From Orbilia blumenaviensis (Eukaryota; Ascomycota; Orbiliomycetes; Orbiliales; Orbiliaceae): 64,000 bases of DNA. The DNA is taken from NCBI GenBank assembly GCA_036872755.1, contig JAVHNS010000011.1, positions 682,001 through 746,000 on the forward strand, given 5' to 3'. Position 1 is the first letter of the stretch. Each line of letters opens with the position of its first letter. This document shows, piece after piece, positions 1 through 13,226 of this stretch. The notes beneath the pieces are model-generated. The model was given only the letters and a program-made list of their open reading frames with translations, ran no database searches and was not told the DNA's origin. Both the position numbers and the translations under genes were made by a program.

Positions 1-744
1 CTGGTGGGCTTAGATCGCGAGATGCTCTCTCTGTCAATAATTTCTCACGCACTCCACCTCCGACCTGCTGCTGAGATCAATTAAAAAAATCCCGATTCGA
101 CCCTCCGTTTCTCCACATAAGCTTCATCGCTCCATTTAGTACGCCTATTTTGGCTTTCTATGAACCAGCTGCACGTTCGCATTCTGCTTATTAACCCTGG
201 CTCTTGCTCCGCGAAGGGGGTTTCCGATAGCTTGTTTTTCCATCACCGCTCTGTACTACAAAACACTATCGAAGTACGGGACAAAGCGAGACCAAGCGAG
301 AACGCCTTCATTCTTCAGCGAAACATCCAAACCTGGGTATTTCCGAGAGACTCTTTAATTCAATTTGATCTTTATACTCTCCCCCCCAATGATACACTAC
401 TCACATTGGACTTCTGACCGACCGATAAGCTTTTTGTTCCCTTGACATTTTGTCCCCGTTGGTATCCTTTTTCAAATATTTTATCAATTTACCCGCTGGT
501 TGAAGTATACCTTACAAGCTCGCTCCAACGGAGAAGTAACTTCTTTCAACGATTGACCGTGGGTTTATCCATTTTTCCCCATATCTTTTTTTTTTATCAA
601 GGCACGAGACCAAAATCCTGAGGGGTGCGAAGTCCCAACGTATCTTCAAGAACGAAAGAGAAGGAAAAAAGAGCTCTACTGTTTTTTTTTTTTTTTTTTT
701 TTGTCAGGACATCCGGATTTTTTGTTTTTTAGAAATCCAAAGCG
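1..744. promoter_or_regulatory. Upstream region and 5' leader of the Zn2Cys6 regulator gene
   Basis: No recognisable gene. The stretch is pyrimidine-rich near 90-130, 540-600 and 680-730, including a T run of about 20 at roughly 682-701. An ATG-initiated 85-codon frame (160-417) lies in it. It has no recognisable domain and, if transcribed, would be an upstream ORF of the following gene. The regulator ATG at 745 follows closely after the T-rich tract. Promoter role is inferred from position only. Confidence 0.4.
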
Positions 745-3700
745 ATGTCATTGAAACGGTCGGCTAGCGTCGCCGATGGGAATTCCCAATCGCTCATGGA
801 CGAGCATGCTCCCAATCCTCAGGTAGTTCCCACTATTCACAGTGGAAATTCCTCCGCTGTCGGCACCGTCAAGTCTGAAGATTTCGGACGAACGGTGAGG
901 AAGCGGCTGCAGAATACCACGAGAACCGGACAAGCGTGCGACAGATGTAAGGTAAGACTGCAACCTAACCTAACAAATTTCTGTTGGTTTTCTCGTTCCA
1001 ATGGAGCGAGAGAGCTCGTGGTGGGGGTGGTAGTACCTGTACCTCCCCACACCGAGAGATGTTCATAGAATCATTTTTTTAGTAACATTTGAGTATGGGT
1101 TTTTATAGATTCGCAAGATACGGTGCGACGGACTGGCAGGTGGATGTTCGCCATGTAGGCAGAATACCACCGAGTGTCGGACCACGGACCGGATTTCGCA
1201 TCGTGCGGTTCCACGTGGGTATATCGAACAGCTCGAGAAGAAATGCGCCGACTATGAGGCCAGAATGAAGGACATGGAAGCTCTGCTACAGGCTGGCGGG
1301 CTCGCCAGTCCTGGAGGGAAGAGCCACGATGGATCTTCTACCAGCAGCTCCAACGTTGGTTGGAATCCTAGCGATAAAGACCACTGGCGATCCAGCGAGT
1401 CTGGAACCATTAAGCTGGAGCAGCAGACACTGCCTTACTCGATGGACTATTCAGGCCATCATGAGCCAAACTCACATACCCCGAGAACTGGCAGGTCCCC
1501 AATCAGAGAGGAGAATGATGTCCACGGCCGCCCCGCCTTCTTGGTCCGCAAATCTGGAGCGCAGGCACACGTTGGAGTATACTCCGGAAACTCGTGCATG
1601 ACATCGACTCGAGCATCTGCTCTCTCGGTTTTGGGCATCAGTATTGATTTGGCAGACCTCCAGGGCGTTCCGGAGCCCGCCAGATCTCTAAACTACATCT
1701 CCGTGGACGGGCATATGGACTTCAAAGATATGAATCCCTTGGATGATTCACTCCAGAGCTTCCTCATGAGCACTTCTGGACATGCCCCTGCTTCGGTTTT
1801 GCGCCTGAGCCTCCCTTCAAAAGAGGAGGCACTTATGCTAATTGAGTGGAATTGGGTTGCTACTCAGCCCTACCTGCCAATTGTCCACAAACCAACTTTC
1901 ATGGCTGAAGTAAGTATCGCTCGGGCCACATGTCTCTGCTAATCAGCCTCGCAAATTGGTCCTAGAGTATGGCTAACTGACTATGGTCTAGTTCCACCGC
2001 ATGTACGACATACCAGACTACAAGACCAGCCCAGCCTCATTAGTCATCACTCATATGATTTGTGCTATGTCTATGTACTTCATGGCAAAGCGAGAGATTA
2101 AAATCGACGGTCAGAGTCAACAACCGGATCTCATCCGCGCCTATCGTCATTACCACTTCAGTCTTTCGTTCCTTAATCTCCTCGTCGCCGGCGGTACCCT
2201 TGAAGACTGTCAGGCGCTGGTGTACCTCCTTGCTTTCACTCGAGGCTTCACTCGTCCCGGTCCGTCATACATCTTGTCAAAGGTTACCACTGCTACAATC
2301 TTTGAGCTCCGCCTCAACCGTTCCTTGAAGAAGCAGCACCTGCGTTCAGGCGCTCCTCTCAATGTCCTCGAAGATGAAATGCGCAAGCGTGTCTTCTGGA
2401 CCGGCGTCTCCATCGATGTCGGCATCTCAGCCAAGCTCAATCGACCAATTGGTGTCTTCCCATCAGACTATGATGTCGAATATCCTGCTAGGATAGAAGA
2501 CGAATACATCACCGAAGCCGGGTTCACTCAAGAGCCCTTGCCCATTAATGCAGAGGGACGATGCTCATTTGATGTCGTATTTGGACTCATCAAGTGCGCC
2601 GAGTTCACGATTGAGATTCACACGAAGCTCTACAGTGCTCAGAAGCCACACAGCAGTGCTTACCAGCCATTCGTGGACTACATGGAAGCTCAAATGACGG
2701 GTTGGAAAGATAATCTGCCCCCGCATTTGAAGTACGACCCAGGGAATCCAGATGTAGTTGGTAGGATGCAGGCAGGAAATTTGATGTTGTGGTACAACGA
2801 GTAAGTACTCCTTGTAATATCATACCAATGTCTGTTATTCGTTGAGTTTAAGTCTAACCAAATGCATGAATCAGATTACGCATCCTCCTCCGGCATCCCT
2901 CGTTAAACCTGTCGACTTCCCCCAGTTTTAACAGCGATAACCTAACGATCTGTGTCGAATCTTCACGAACTATACTTGAAATGACAGACTTGCTACGACG
3001 AGAAAACAACCTCGATACAGCTTGGTATGCTACCAGTGTTCCACTGCTGGCTTGCATGACCATCCTCTTTGCCATCTGGGAAAAGCGTGAGACGGTGACG
3101 CAGGCAGAGATTGCCAGAGTTAAGGCCGATATGGATCTAAGTGTCTGCGTCATGAAAGACTTTGGAAGAATAAATGGTATTTCTCCCCACCCACGATTTA
3201 CTACACCTTGCATCCTGGAATATAATTCTAACAAGTCAAAATAGCCATAGGATCCAATAGCAAACTCGGCGACATAATCGTCTCCCTCACTGACGCAACA
3301 ATGAAAATGCTACGCGAACGCCACGGTAACAGGCTCGCCATGAACGGCACCAACAGCACCTCAAACTCCCACAATGCTCCAGCAGCAAAACGTCGTGCGA
3401 GCCTTACACCCAAGACATTTGCGCCACCGCCGGTCACTGCACATGAGGTCCAACAACCGCCTATTCCACCAATGTCACATCTTAATAAACATTATACCTA
3501 CCAACCTTCACAGGCGGAGCAACAACAGATCTCACCAGGCGGACAAGGTGCATTGTATGTTGATACAAGCGTCAACCCTATCGCTCAGATGAGCCACGTA
3601 TCTCTCCACCCCGTAACCTACGCCGATAATTCAGCCATCCACTCTGCAGCATCGGCTCTCACTGCTGCAGCTCATCAACATCACCCACAACAACCACAGC

Positions 3701-3954
3701 AGCAAGCAACTCAGGCACAACACCAACCACCATACTTCATCCCACATACCACCGCTCCCGCCGATACCTCCCCTTACTGGTACGGCGCCCCGGAAAGCTG
3801 GAAAGAGTACCTTACCCAGATGACCAGTCTGGCTGGCGACTCACAAGGCTTCCCAGCCATGGCTCTCATGAGCCTTGGCCAGCCGGGTAGAGGAGATGTT
3901 GATGGGACTTGGGGCTTCATGAACGTTTACGACTTCGACAACGGAGGGAATTGA
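745..3954 (+). CDS. Zn(II)2Cys6 transcription factor with fungal-specific regulatory domain
   Basis: Five exons: 745-951, 1109-1909, 1992-2800, 2875-3176, 3245-3954. They join to 942 residues, all junctions being GT..AG and frame-consistent. The binuclear zinc cluster spans the first intron: Cys65, 68, 75, 82, 85 and 92 (C-x2-C-x6-C-x6-C-x2-C-x6-C) with basic residues IRKIR between. A short coiled-coil linker (GYIEQLEKKCADYEARM) follows. The middle region (about 260-560) is the fungal-specific transcription factor domain, recognisable from the FWTGVSIDVGISAKLNRPIG stretch. The tail is rich in Gln, His and Pro (about 760-870), typical of an activation region. Expected to be a nuclear DNA-binding regulator; family members often control carbon use or secondary metabolism. 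I cannot name the target pathway or orthologue. Confidence 0.92.
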
Positions 3955-6003
3955 CAAAGACTGAAATTTGATCATGGAATTGGCTAAAAAGAATGGTGTA
4001 ATGGACCGAACGAACGAACGGACTGGATTATATATACTATTATATATATACATATCGAAAATGCTATCTTCCTCTTTTTTTTTATTTCCTTTTTGTTGTT
4101 TTTCTGTTCACATTTTTTAAAAAACAGAGTGTCTTTTGGGAAATGGATATCACCTGGTGGATTTTGTTCTCGGATTTCTTTTCATTCTCGAATTTGCTTT
4201 CCCCGGCTGTGTGTGCTTGTTTTTTTTCCCTAGTTTTTTTGGCGGGCTAAATGTACATGAGCGAACAGAAAAACCTAATATTGGTACTAGGTGGCTATTA
4301 CATATATTAGCGTGTAAGATAAGTATTCATGGGAAACCCTTTGTCCTCCTGTTTTTATTTCTGTTGGTTGTTATCACCTAGTATCGACCGGTATGGAAAT
4401 CGACAGACTATTGGTATAACTTGGGAGCCTGTCTCAACCTTTTGGCTCTTTCCGTTTCCTTCTATTTCTTTCTATCTGTTTTTTTTTTCTTCTTGGAGGC
4501 GGTTTCTAATATATATCAGTGGTACTCAAAGTCTATTCAGCGAGAAGAATGAAATTTCGAAAGGGATATATAAAAAAGAAAAAGACAAAAAAGACGGAAA
4601 TGAGGGAGGAGAAGAAAAAAGCAGTTTTGTTAGGTAGCGCTGGGTTGTTTCTTGTTTTGGTTTATTTAGTTAAATACATATATAATCAATCTATCCTTTT
4701 TTTTTATTAAATTGAGATTGGTATTAATGAAGATGTATGCGTAATATTAATCTGGGCCTTGTGTGTACCTAGCATTCAAGAGCAATATCAACTTCATAAT
4801 GCATTAATAGGGGCTGAAATCGATCGTGCACTGCTATAGTGCGTGGTATTTTTAGCACTCCCGGGTTGTAAACGCATGCTTTGATCTAGATCCATAGGGC
4901 AATGCAATATCACCAAACTCATAATTTAACTCTCCCCTGCCAATTCTCATATATACTTAAATAAGCATCCACAATTATAAGCTTTTCTGCTCCAATTCGT
5001 CATCCGGCCGGGTCTACAACTCCGTGAACTCAAACTGGGGGTGTGAAAATAAGCTTTTGGGAGGGGGGCTTACAACTGTAACGTTGTCTTGTAATTGAGT
5101 TATATCACGGTTGGTGTTAACGTTAAGATCTGCAAAATGTATATATAGACCGGACTGGTGGATCTTAAGTTAACTAGTATAGTTATACCTATGTCTTGTG
5201 CCCGGATTAGACTTTACGGGGTTAAGTTTAACTTTGTACTTTAAGGTTTGCGGGGGGGCTGTAGCTAGGTGGGTGTTCTATATTAGGCTGGTTCCTAGTA
5301 AGCTGGTTTTATTATAATAGGATAGCCATATTAATCCATGGGTGGTATCGTCCATGGATGGATGGATGGTATTGTGACACGTATTGCATGCATACGGGAA
5401 GCATTTAAACACCATCAAGCTGAGATCAAGCGTCTTCTATAATAATATTGATGACTATAACCGCCCCTTTCCCTATTAACGAAGCACCACAACCACCGAT
5501 TACATCTGAAAGCGAGTCGATCAAATGAAATCAAATGTCTCAAATAGATAAGAAAACAGAAGGCAGTATGATATGAAAAAATAAATTTGTGATGGAGTTC
5601 ATGAATTCGACCATTAATGGATATAGAATGTATGGTCTAGTGTCTATAGAAAAGAAGAAAAGAAACAATAGTGACGAGGGAACAAACGGACAAAGTGGGT
5701 ATGGACCGCTATTCCGCCAGGATGACGATGAAACAAAAAAGGACAAGAAGAATAGAACGGAGAAAACGTCAACCAGACGTGAAAAAACGAACGTAAGGAT
5801 ATCTTTGTGGTAAAGAACGAAAAAATAATAAAAATTATATGGTATATCTCTCATCCGAAAAAAAGGAAGAAAGAGGGGAGAGAAGGGTGACATTTACGCC
5901 ATCTGACATCCCAATAAAAGAAGGCCCAAACCAGCAAACAACAAAAACAAGAACATGAATCTAGCCACCTTGTATCCATCTAATAAACCCCACAGCTATC
6001 TAT
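3955..6003. other. Convergent intergenic region, no gene seen
   Basis: Spacer between the 3' ends of the regulator (+) and HMG-CoA reductase (-). AT-rich and of low complexity, with T-rich runs near 4075-4090 and 4690-4710, a GATG tetranucleotide patch near 5353-5370, and a purine-rich stretch at 5640-5890. Frames here are short and have no recognisable domains. It should hold both 3' UTRs. Confidence 0.6.
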
Positions 6004-9000
6004 TTAATTAGCCCTTGTCATAGTCAAACCTGCCGGTGCAACGAGTCCGCCATTAGCGGTCCCGTTGCCTACAGCGGGTGTGCTGCTCCTTGTTGGTGCT
6101 GCACTACGATTATGTTGCATATGCGATCTGACTAAATGTCCTGCTGCAAGTGCGGAGCACAAGCTCAATTCTCCGGCTAAGACTGCACCGGCTACGATTC
6201 TTGCCAGTTGTCGGGAGTTTGTGCCCGGTGTTGTTGGGTGGGGGCCGCGAACGCCGAGGAGGTCGAGCATTGCACCTTGGGGTTCTAAGATAGTACCCCC
6301 ACCGATGGTGCCGACCTCGATCGAGGGCATGGAGACAGAGATCTGGAGATTGCCTTTTACTCTGTAACGGGAATTATGTTAGATGTCTTGTAATTCTTTA
6401 TATCGGGGTAAGTTGAGATGGGGGTAAACTTACTTTCTCATAACGGTGATACAGTTAGCACTTTCCACAACCTGCGCCGGGTCTTGTCCAGTAGCCAAAA
6501 ATACCGCAGCAACAATATTGGCGGCATGGGCATTGAACCCTCCGACGCTACCAGCCATAGCAGATCCAATAAGGTTCTTGGCCTGGTTCAGTTCGAGAAG
6601 TGCATCAACAGTGATCTTGAGAGTTTGTTCGACAGTTTCCTTGGGGATGATAGCTTCAGCAACGACGCTCTTTCCACGACCTTCGATCCAGTTGATGGCA
6701 GCGGGTTTCTTGTCGGTACAGTAGTTTCCAGATACAGAGATGATTTCCATGTCGTCAAAGCCGGCTTCGGTGGACATGACCTCAAGAGCGTGTTCGACAC
6801 CCTTAGAAATCATGTTCATACCCATCGCATCACCGGTGGTGGTCCTGAAACGAATATAAAGGTAGGTACCAGCGAGCGCGCACTTGATATTTTGGAGTCT
6901 AGCAAATCGGGAGGTAGAATTGAAAGCGTCTTTCATGATCTTCTGACCTTCATCGCTGTCAAGCCAGAGTTTGGCAGCACCGGCACGAGCGAGGGATGCA
7001 AAACTGACACACGGTCCACGAGTCATGCCATCACCGGTAATAACGGTTGTGACACCTCCGCCAGAGTTGATAGATTTGCAGCCACGGTGAGTCGAAGCAA
7101 CGAGAACACCTTCAGTGGTAGCCATTGGAATCCAGTAGCTCTCACCATCGATAACAAGAGGTCCGGCGACACCAACAGGAAGGGGCATATATCCAATAAC
7201 GTTTTCACAGCAAGCGCCAAGAACGCGATCGTAGTCGTAGTTCAATTGGGGTAGTTTTGATTCAGCGAGGTACTGGGAGTTGGCGATGGTAGACTTAGTT
7301 CCAGCAACTACATGTCGACGAATGGCAACGGCTCGAGAGTTATCCTTGAGTGACTTTTCCAAAGCATAAATAGGTAGTTTTCCAGCTTGGCAAAGACGTA
7401 GAACTTCTGTATCAGAAAGTTCCTTCGGGGTAGCCTTCAAGATGTTGACCAAGACGCTGATATCATTTCTGTCTCCAGTAGGTTTCTCAACTGGCTCTTG
7501 AGTGTTAATGATCTCGGGAACTGGGACGGCGACCTTTGGTGGGGGTGGTGGCATAACCTGCACTGGAGCTGGGGCGGGAGCCTCGACTTCGCCAACATGG
7601 GAGTCCTTAACACTCCATCTGGCGGCATTGAAGAGGTAACCGTTAAGCACAATGCTCATTGCTAAGACAATGAAGACCCACTTGCTAAGAATGGGATCTT
7701 CGAGGCTCTTTAGAAGACTCTGCATGACACGGGAACCAACGGCGTCTTCGGTAAACAGATTGGAGTTCTGCTTAGAAGCTGGGAACGGGAGATCGGATTC
7801 ATCGTGGACAATAGGTCGGAAGGCGATTGGGTGGAGGACTTCAACGATAGTACCAGGGACAGCGCTTTCAGCGATCAGTTCAAGGCCTCGCTTTGCGACG
7901 GAGGCGACGTTGAGCTGACTGGGACTGATTGGTGTAACCACGGCGGCCGCGTGATCTCTGAATGGCAGAATGACAGTGTTCAGAATATTGACAAAGAAGA
8001 AACCAGCGACAGTGAGGACCTTGAAAGTCTTGATATTGCTATCCTTGATCTTTCGTCCGAAGATATTGGTAGTCTTATCTTTCGATAATTCATCATCAGA
8101 AATCAACTTTCCATCCTTGTCAATGACCCTCGGCCACTCGTTTTCACGAGCGACGCTTTCTGCGACCCGTCGGCTGACACCATCGTCTTCCAAGGCCTTG
8201 CGAAGAGCAACGTGTCGCTTGATACGGTTGATCTCAAGCTTGACAGATAGAATCGCGGTGTAGAAGGTAAAGAGAAGGATACAATCAAAGACAAGGATCC
8301 ATAGGGCAAGGAAGCAGAACCTGCGGAAACCGCCCTGGATGCTGGAAGCAGCTCCGAGCGCCAAGATAGCGATCTCGATAACATAATCTCTTACGATAGA
8401 GAACCCAACTTCTTGTACAGCCTCACTGACAGCGGTTTGGATGCTCGTGGCCTTGTTTTTATCCTGGTTCTGAATAGCCTTACGTCGCTGAGCCGCCGAG
8501 GCCTCAAGAACAGCCTTGGTGAGAATGATCGGCTTTTCGAATCCAACTATGACGACAAGGAACGGCAGACCTTCGGAAAGCAAGATCAGGTTGATTGGCA
8601 CGCCAAGTCGATGGGTTGTGAAGCAAGCGAAAAAGAAGGCAAATCCGGAGGAGAAGAGAACAGTGGTGGCGAGCCAAAAGTTGGAGCCAAGACGTCTCAT
8701 GGACAGGAACAAGGATACGAAGGTCGAGTGCATGGAGAGGTACCCAAACGCCATAATCGCAATATCCAACGATTCAGCATTCTAAAAAAATTAAAACCAA
8801 AAATTAAAACCCAAATACTTCTAAAAATAATATTGGGGGATAGCGAATACCTTGAGCAAGCCGAGAAAGCTTTCCCAGCTGTTCTTGAGCCAGCCAACAA
8901 GTCCTAAGGCCGACAAGCTGTTATCGGAAATATTCTTTCCACCAGCTTCATTCGCGACCCAGAAAGTTTCCTGCTCGTTAGGCAGTCCATCGGCATCAAT

Positions 9001-9695
9001 CGCCTTGCCGGTCGAAATAACGCCGACCTGCGATAGAAAAGATGTAGTTTCTTCGTATGGGAGAGAGAATGCAAGACTGTTTGGGGAGGTAGCCGGTAGG
9101 GGTTTCGCAGCGGATTTCGCAGAAACATTCGATGGCGCAGCAATGCTCTGATGCTGCTGAGACGGTGGGAAGCTTAAAGTAACCAGTGATAACCTAGAGG
9201 CAGCTTCGGATTGCTATAACAATATAAACTCTGTTAGCTATCGCTGATATGTGTAACATAACCAACATTCCAACGGTGACGGTTAACCACGTTCCCCCCT
9301 CCCTATCTATTCTTCCAATTGTTTCTTCAAAAACGATCGGGAGCAACCAATTTAGGGAATTTATATAGAAATGATCATACCCTCAATCCATTGACTTCCT
9401 CCCACTCTCCGTTCTTACTCAATTGCACCGTCGCCGCTCCATTCAAAGCAGTCTTGGTCCAATCATTCGACCTGTATCCTCCAAATCCCCAGCCTACGCT
9501 ATCATCACTTCGAGTCTCGAACAAGCTGACTTCTAACAATGCAACATAGGTAGCTGAAGCGAGGAGGGCAATGGCGACAATGGTATGTATCGGGTGCGCA
9601 CTGGCTCTTTTTGATAATGGAGAAAATAGAGGGGTGAAGGGATCAGGGAAGCCCTTCGGAGGCCCCGAGGGCAGGAGATGAGTGGGTATAATCAT
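6004..9695 (-). CDS. HMG1: 3-hydroxy-3-methylglutaryl-CoA reductase (HMG-CoA reductase)
   Basis: Four exons read on the minus strand: 9695-9381, 9213-8851, 8781-6434 and 6361-6004. They give 1127 residues, a usual length for filamentous-fungal HMGR. It reduces HMG-CoA to mevalonate with NADPH, the committed step of sterol and isoprenoid synthesis, in the ER membrane. The N-terminal membrane half starts with [20 protein letters not shown]. The sterol-sensing region lies at about 227-390 ([21 protein letters not shown]). A Pro-rich linker ([14 protein letters not shown]) precedes the catalytic domain (about 690-1110). Catalytic motifs are intact: [22 protein letters not shown], and GTIGGGT at about 1026; the conserved late His is in [13 protein letters not shown]. 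Introns are 167, 69 and 72 bases. Nothing nearby suggests a mevalonate cluster. Confidence 0.97.
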
Positions 9696-12600
9696 CCTGC
9701 CTGCTCAGGGAAATATGCAGCCTTGATGCTGCTGGTCAATTGGGCGGTTCTGCTTGGTAGCTGTCCTTGGATGTACCTATACCAGCAATGTTTGTACCCT
9801 CGTCGTCGGACGACCTCTTTTTCGTTGTCGTGAAGGTTTTTGGTGTGGTGTTGTCGGCGTTGTTGTCGTTTCCGTCGGCTTTCGTCTAAAAAGGACAGAA
9901 AAAAAACTGGAAAAAAGAAAAGGAAAGAAAGCGAGAGAAAAGGGATAAGTAGATATTTCGCAGGCCAGAAAGATGTCGGGAACAAGGCGCTGTTGAAAAC
10001 CAGGTATGATTATTTGATGGCGATACCACTGGCTAGGCTGTTGAAAGCCCTTTGGAGAGAATTACCCGAAGATACAAGAGAAAGAAGAAGAGGAAAAAAG
10101 AAAGGGAAATTAAAGTGCTTTTAGAACAGAAGAGAAAATTTTTTGAAATTATCGAACGAAAAAAGATATTCGCTCAGACTAGTTGTCAGTCGAATTTGAG
10201 CTATCTCGACTCCTTATCAAGGGGGCAGCTAACCCCAGAAACGACGAAGAGTAGTACTATAATAGCAGTAAGAAGAACTCTGTCAAATATTTTTTTTAAG
10301 TGCCAATTGAGTCGAGCTAGACAGAGAGAGAAGGAAAAAAAGAAGAGACATGTACAGCGCACTGGTGCCAAAGCGAGGAGCTTAACCCGACGGAAGGCAG
10401 AGAGATGCAGAGATGTGACCACACCGGCAGCTTTTTCGTGAAGTCGTGGCCAATGGCACAGCGAGCGATCCGCCTTTTTGTGCTCTCTCGTGCTTACTTG
10501 AAAGTGCCTTCTATGCTGGCCCCCTGTTTACAACTACGATTCTATATACTGGTGTATCTTCGTTGTTTGCTGCTGCTGCTGGTCGAGTCCCCTGCAGCTG
10601 CCGGCCCCGAAGGAATTAGTTTAGTCCTTATGCAGGTATGTCCGTCTGCACCTCTGAGAAAAGAACAAAAAAAACTGTTGAACTTGACCAGCTTCGGTTG
10701 CCCGGCTCCCGAGTGATATTAAGCTTCTGTTATGCCCATGCTACTGCTGACCCTGCTTATCCCAGAAGCGGTAATTATAAATGTCGTCACGAAGGCGAGT
10801 CCATACGCGTATCCCCCATTTCTAAGCCCCGATGGCTGAATATCAAATATTAACCTATATTAAATATGGAAAAAAGGCTGTAAGCTTTTGGTGACAGGAT
10901 CGATCACATCCTGATGAAGTCATTTGCCCAGGTATTATAACGTTTAACCAGCAAGCCAACAACTTTGGTAGAAAGGGTTATCAAAGGCAATCGTGAAGTT
11001 AAGTGTTCACGAGACACCCTTGTCCGGTCCCATCGGCCCCATCTTGGCTCGTGTCAGTACTACAGCACCTACGTCCTATTACGGTACAAAGAACAGAAGA
11101 AGAAAAGAAGCGCAAAAGCGTTGTTGGATGTGCGGTTCTATCCCGGCCCGGCAACACACAGCTGTGTCGATTGCAAGTCGGGGATTCGAGGCTACTAGCA
11201 CTACCACATTAAGAGGTACCTAGGTAAGCTAGGTACTTACTTACCTACTTACTAAGTAAGTAGCCTATAGATGCCTAGGTAGACAGACAGCTGTGTAGGT
11301 ACATATAGACTAAAGTACTAGGTTAAATGGTATGTAGAAGGGTGTTACAGGTGGAGCCTGCAAGTTTCTTCTCCCTTTCCCGTCGGAAGTCTTTTCTGGC
11401 GAGCTGCAGCTAGCTTCGGAACCGAGTTCTATCGATATCCAACCACCTATCGTCCGATTCCTGTAGCTCGTAGACACTTACCTAATATACATTATACATC
11501 TATATACCGAAGCAGCTCGCTAGAGTAGCTATACCTCTTCGCTCCCCTTCCGTTCCTTTATAATGCTGTACCACTCATAATACCCATTATCGTGGGCTTG
11601 GGCCCTTTTTTTTGAGTTTTTAAATTTTAAACCCTTTTACCGAGGTACGTACCGGTAGACCGAGTTTCAAGGCTGTAACCATCGTACGGTTCTGAGTCGA
11701 GATTGCAATATTGTTCGCTGGGATATACATATTCCTCGTATACGGTGCATAATTAACTTTTTGAGTGCAATGCAAAAATGCAGAATCCTATGTAATTAGT
11801 ACGTAAGGAACTTTGGAATGAGAATTTGCGGAGTAAGAAAAAAGCGCATTTCAGCTAGACCCTCGATCATGCACTGCATCTGGGGTAGATCGAGACATTT
11901 TTATTTTTTTTTGTTGGAAGAAATACGCGTAGATGCTGCTCGGGCACCGCTAAGCCAATAGTGCACATCCATATCATATACCATACCGTCTACGAACTTC
12001 CATACCACAGCCTGCTGACCCTGTCTTGAACTAACTGCTGACCTCTACATTCTTCTCTTTTCCGTTCTTGTATCATTGGGAATCTTTTTTTTTTTTTTGT
12101 GCCACCGTAATATAAGCCTCCCAACATTCCCTACCGACCACACTACCGGCTACTCAGCCCTATCAAAGAACCAAAAATGAAGATCCAGAGAGACAGAATT
12201 GTAAAAGGAATCTCTACACCACGTGCTCTGCGACGTCCCATATCCTCAGAGCTGGTAGCTACTTATGTTTCCTTGGCAGGTTTACTCTTCTCTTCTTTTG
12301 TTATTCATTTATTCCATTGAAGAAACTTCATGAATCTCTAAAAAAAGTATACACATGAATTATGAAGCAACGCCGAATGATCCATCATAGAAGCTAGAGG
12401 AAAAAGGAAACGATAAAGAGCCATGGTTGAGAGAATAGAGAGAGAGGGAGTTTGGATTCGTAATTATAGAGTTTTAAATGTAAATGGGAGACCCTCTAGT
12501 GAAAAAGGCGACGACATAGGAGAAGTGAAAAAAGAGGGGTGTTAAGAAGAAGTATATGTTCTTCCCACTCGGTCTACTTATATAGCCCATGCTCCTTTTC

Positions 12601-12873
12601 TCCTCCAATCCATCGCATCTTCCAGCTTAGGTCGAATCTCTTCGGGGGAGTTTCGTAGGCTTGTCGGTTAAACAAGTTCGTTCATATGTCGGTATCGTAA
12701 TAAAAGGTGAGAAGTTGAATAGATATATCAATCCTCTCTTCCTCCTTCTCCATCCTCTAAAAAAATAAAAAATAAAAAAAAGAGCGATCCACCTCAGCCA
12801 TTCCCATCCAAAAAGACCTTATAAACCAAAATGCTCCAGTCTTTCCTTCAAAGAAAAAAACACCACCACCCGC
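9696..12873. promoter_or_regulatory. Long spacer holding the HMG-CoA reductase promoter
   Basis: About 3.2 kb between the start of HMG-CoA reductase (-) and the stop of eS21 (-). The first kilobase next to the reductase is C/T-rich on the coding strand and is the likely promoter and 5' UTR. Around 11215-11282 there is a cluster of TACCTAGGTA/TAAGTAAG-type palindromic words. A T run lies near 12087-12098. No gene with a recognisable domain; one 47-codon ATG frame at 12177 is listed separately. The eS21 3' UTR should lie just left of 12873. Confidence 0.5.
12177..12320 (+). CDS. Possible 47-residue small ORF, unverified
   Basis: An ATG preceded by AAAA (favourable A at -3) opens a frame of 47 codons. 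The N-terminus is basic (MKIQRDRIVKG..RALRRP). It ends in a hydrophobic segment (YVSLAGLLFSSFVIHLF) that could span a membrane. I recognise no family. Against it: it is short, lies in a low-complexity spacer, and the hydrophobic tail may simply reflect a T/C-rich stretch. Listed because it could be a small membrane peptide or the first exon of a spliced gene. Confidence 0.15.
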   Translation: MKIQRDRIVKGISTPRALRRPISSELVATYVSLAGLLFSSFVIHLFH

Positions 12874-13226
12874 TTAACGCTGCCTTGTGGCCGTCCAAAC
12901 ATTCTTCAACAGTCCATCGCGCTGAGCAAGTCGGTTGAAGGAGTCATCAGCCTCCCCACGAGACCTGACGAAACCGCAGAGGGCATAGGTGATGTGTTCG
13001 CCGGTGGCACGGCCGTTCTCGTCGACTTTGGCAACGGAGATCTGGACGGAGGCGTGGTCCTTGGCCTTGATGATACGGTTGGTGGCAGAGCACTTGCGTG
13101 GGACGTAACTGTAGAGGTTGTCGAGAAAATGTCAGAATTCATCGCTCTCTATCATATTTTGATCCTGAGGGTTTAAATGGAGCTCTATACGCACAGGTCG
13201 ACGAGTTGTCCTTGATCGTTTTCCAT
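12874..13226 (-). CDS. RPS21: 40S ribosomal protein eS21
   Basis: Two exons, 13226-13195 and 13108-12874, give 88 residues; the yeast protein has 87. Exon 1 encodes [11 protein letters not shown] and exon 2 continues with [20 protein letters not shown]. Later blocks such as [20 protein letters not shown] and the C-terminal NVWTATRQR fit eS21 closely. It is a structural protein of the small ribosomal subunit with a role in pre-rRNA maturation. The 86-base intron has the less common GTGCGT donor and a CTACAG acceptor, after codon 10 plus two bases. Such early introns are common in fungal ribosomal protein genes. It is divergent from murD, with 1087 bases between the starts. Confidence 0.95.

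Noticed and set aside
160..417. 85-codon ATG frame upstream of the Zn2Cys6 gene
   Set aside because: No recognisable domain; treated as possible leader or upstream ORF rather than a gene.
6418..7254. 278-codon plus-strand frame
   Set aside because: It lies antisense to the HMG-CoA reductase catalytic domain, whose motifs are complete; the plus frame has no domain.
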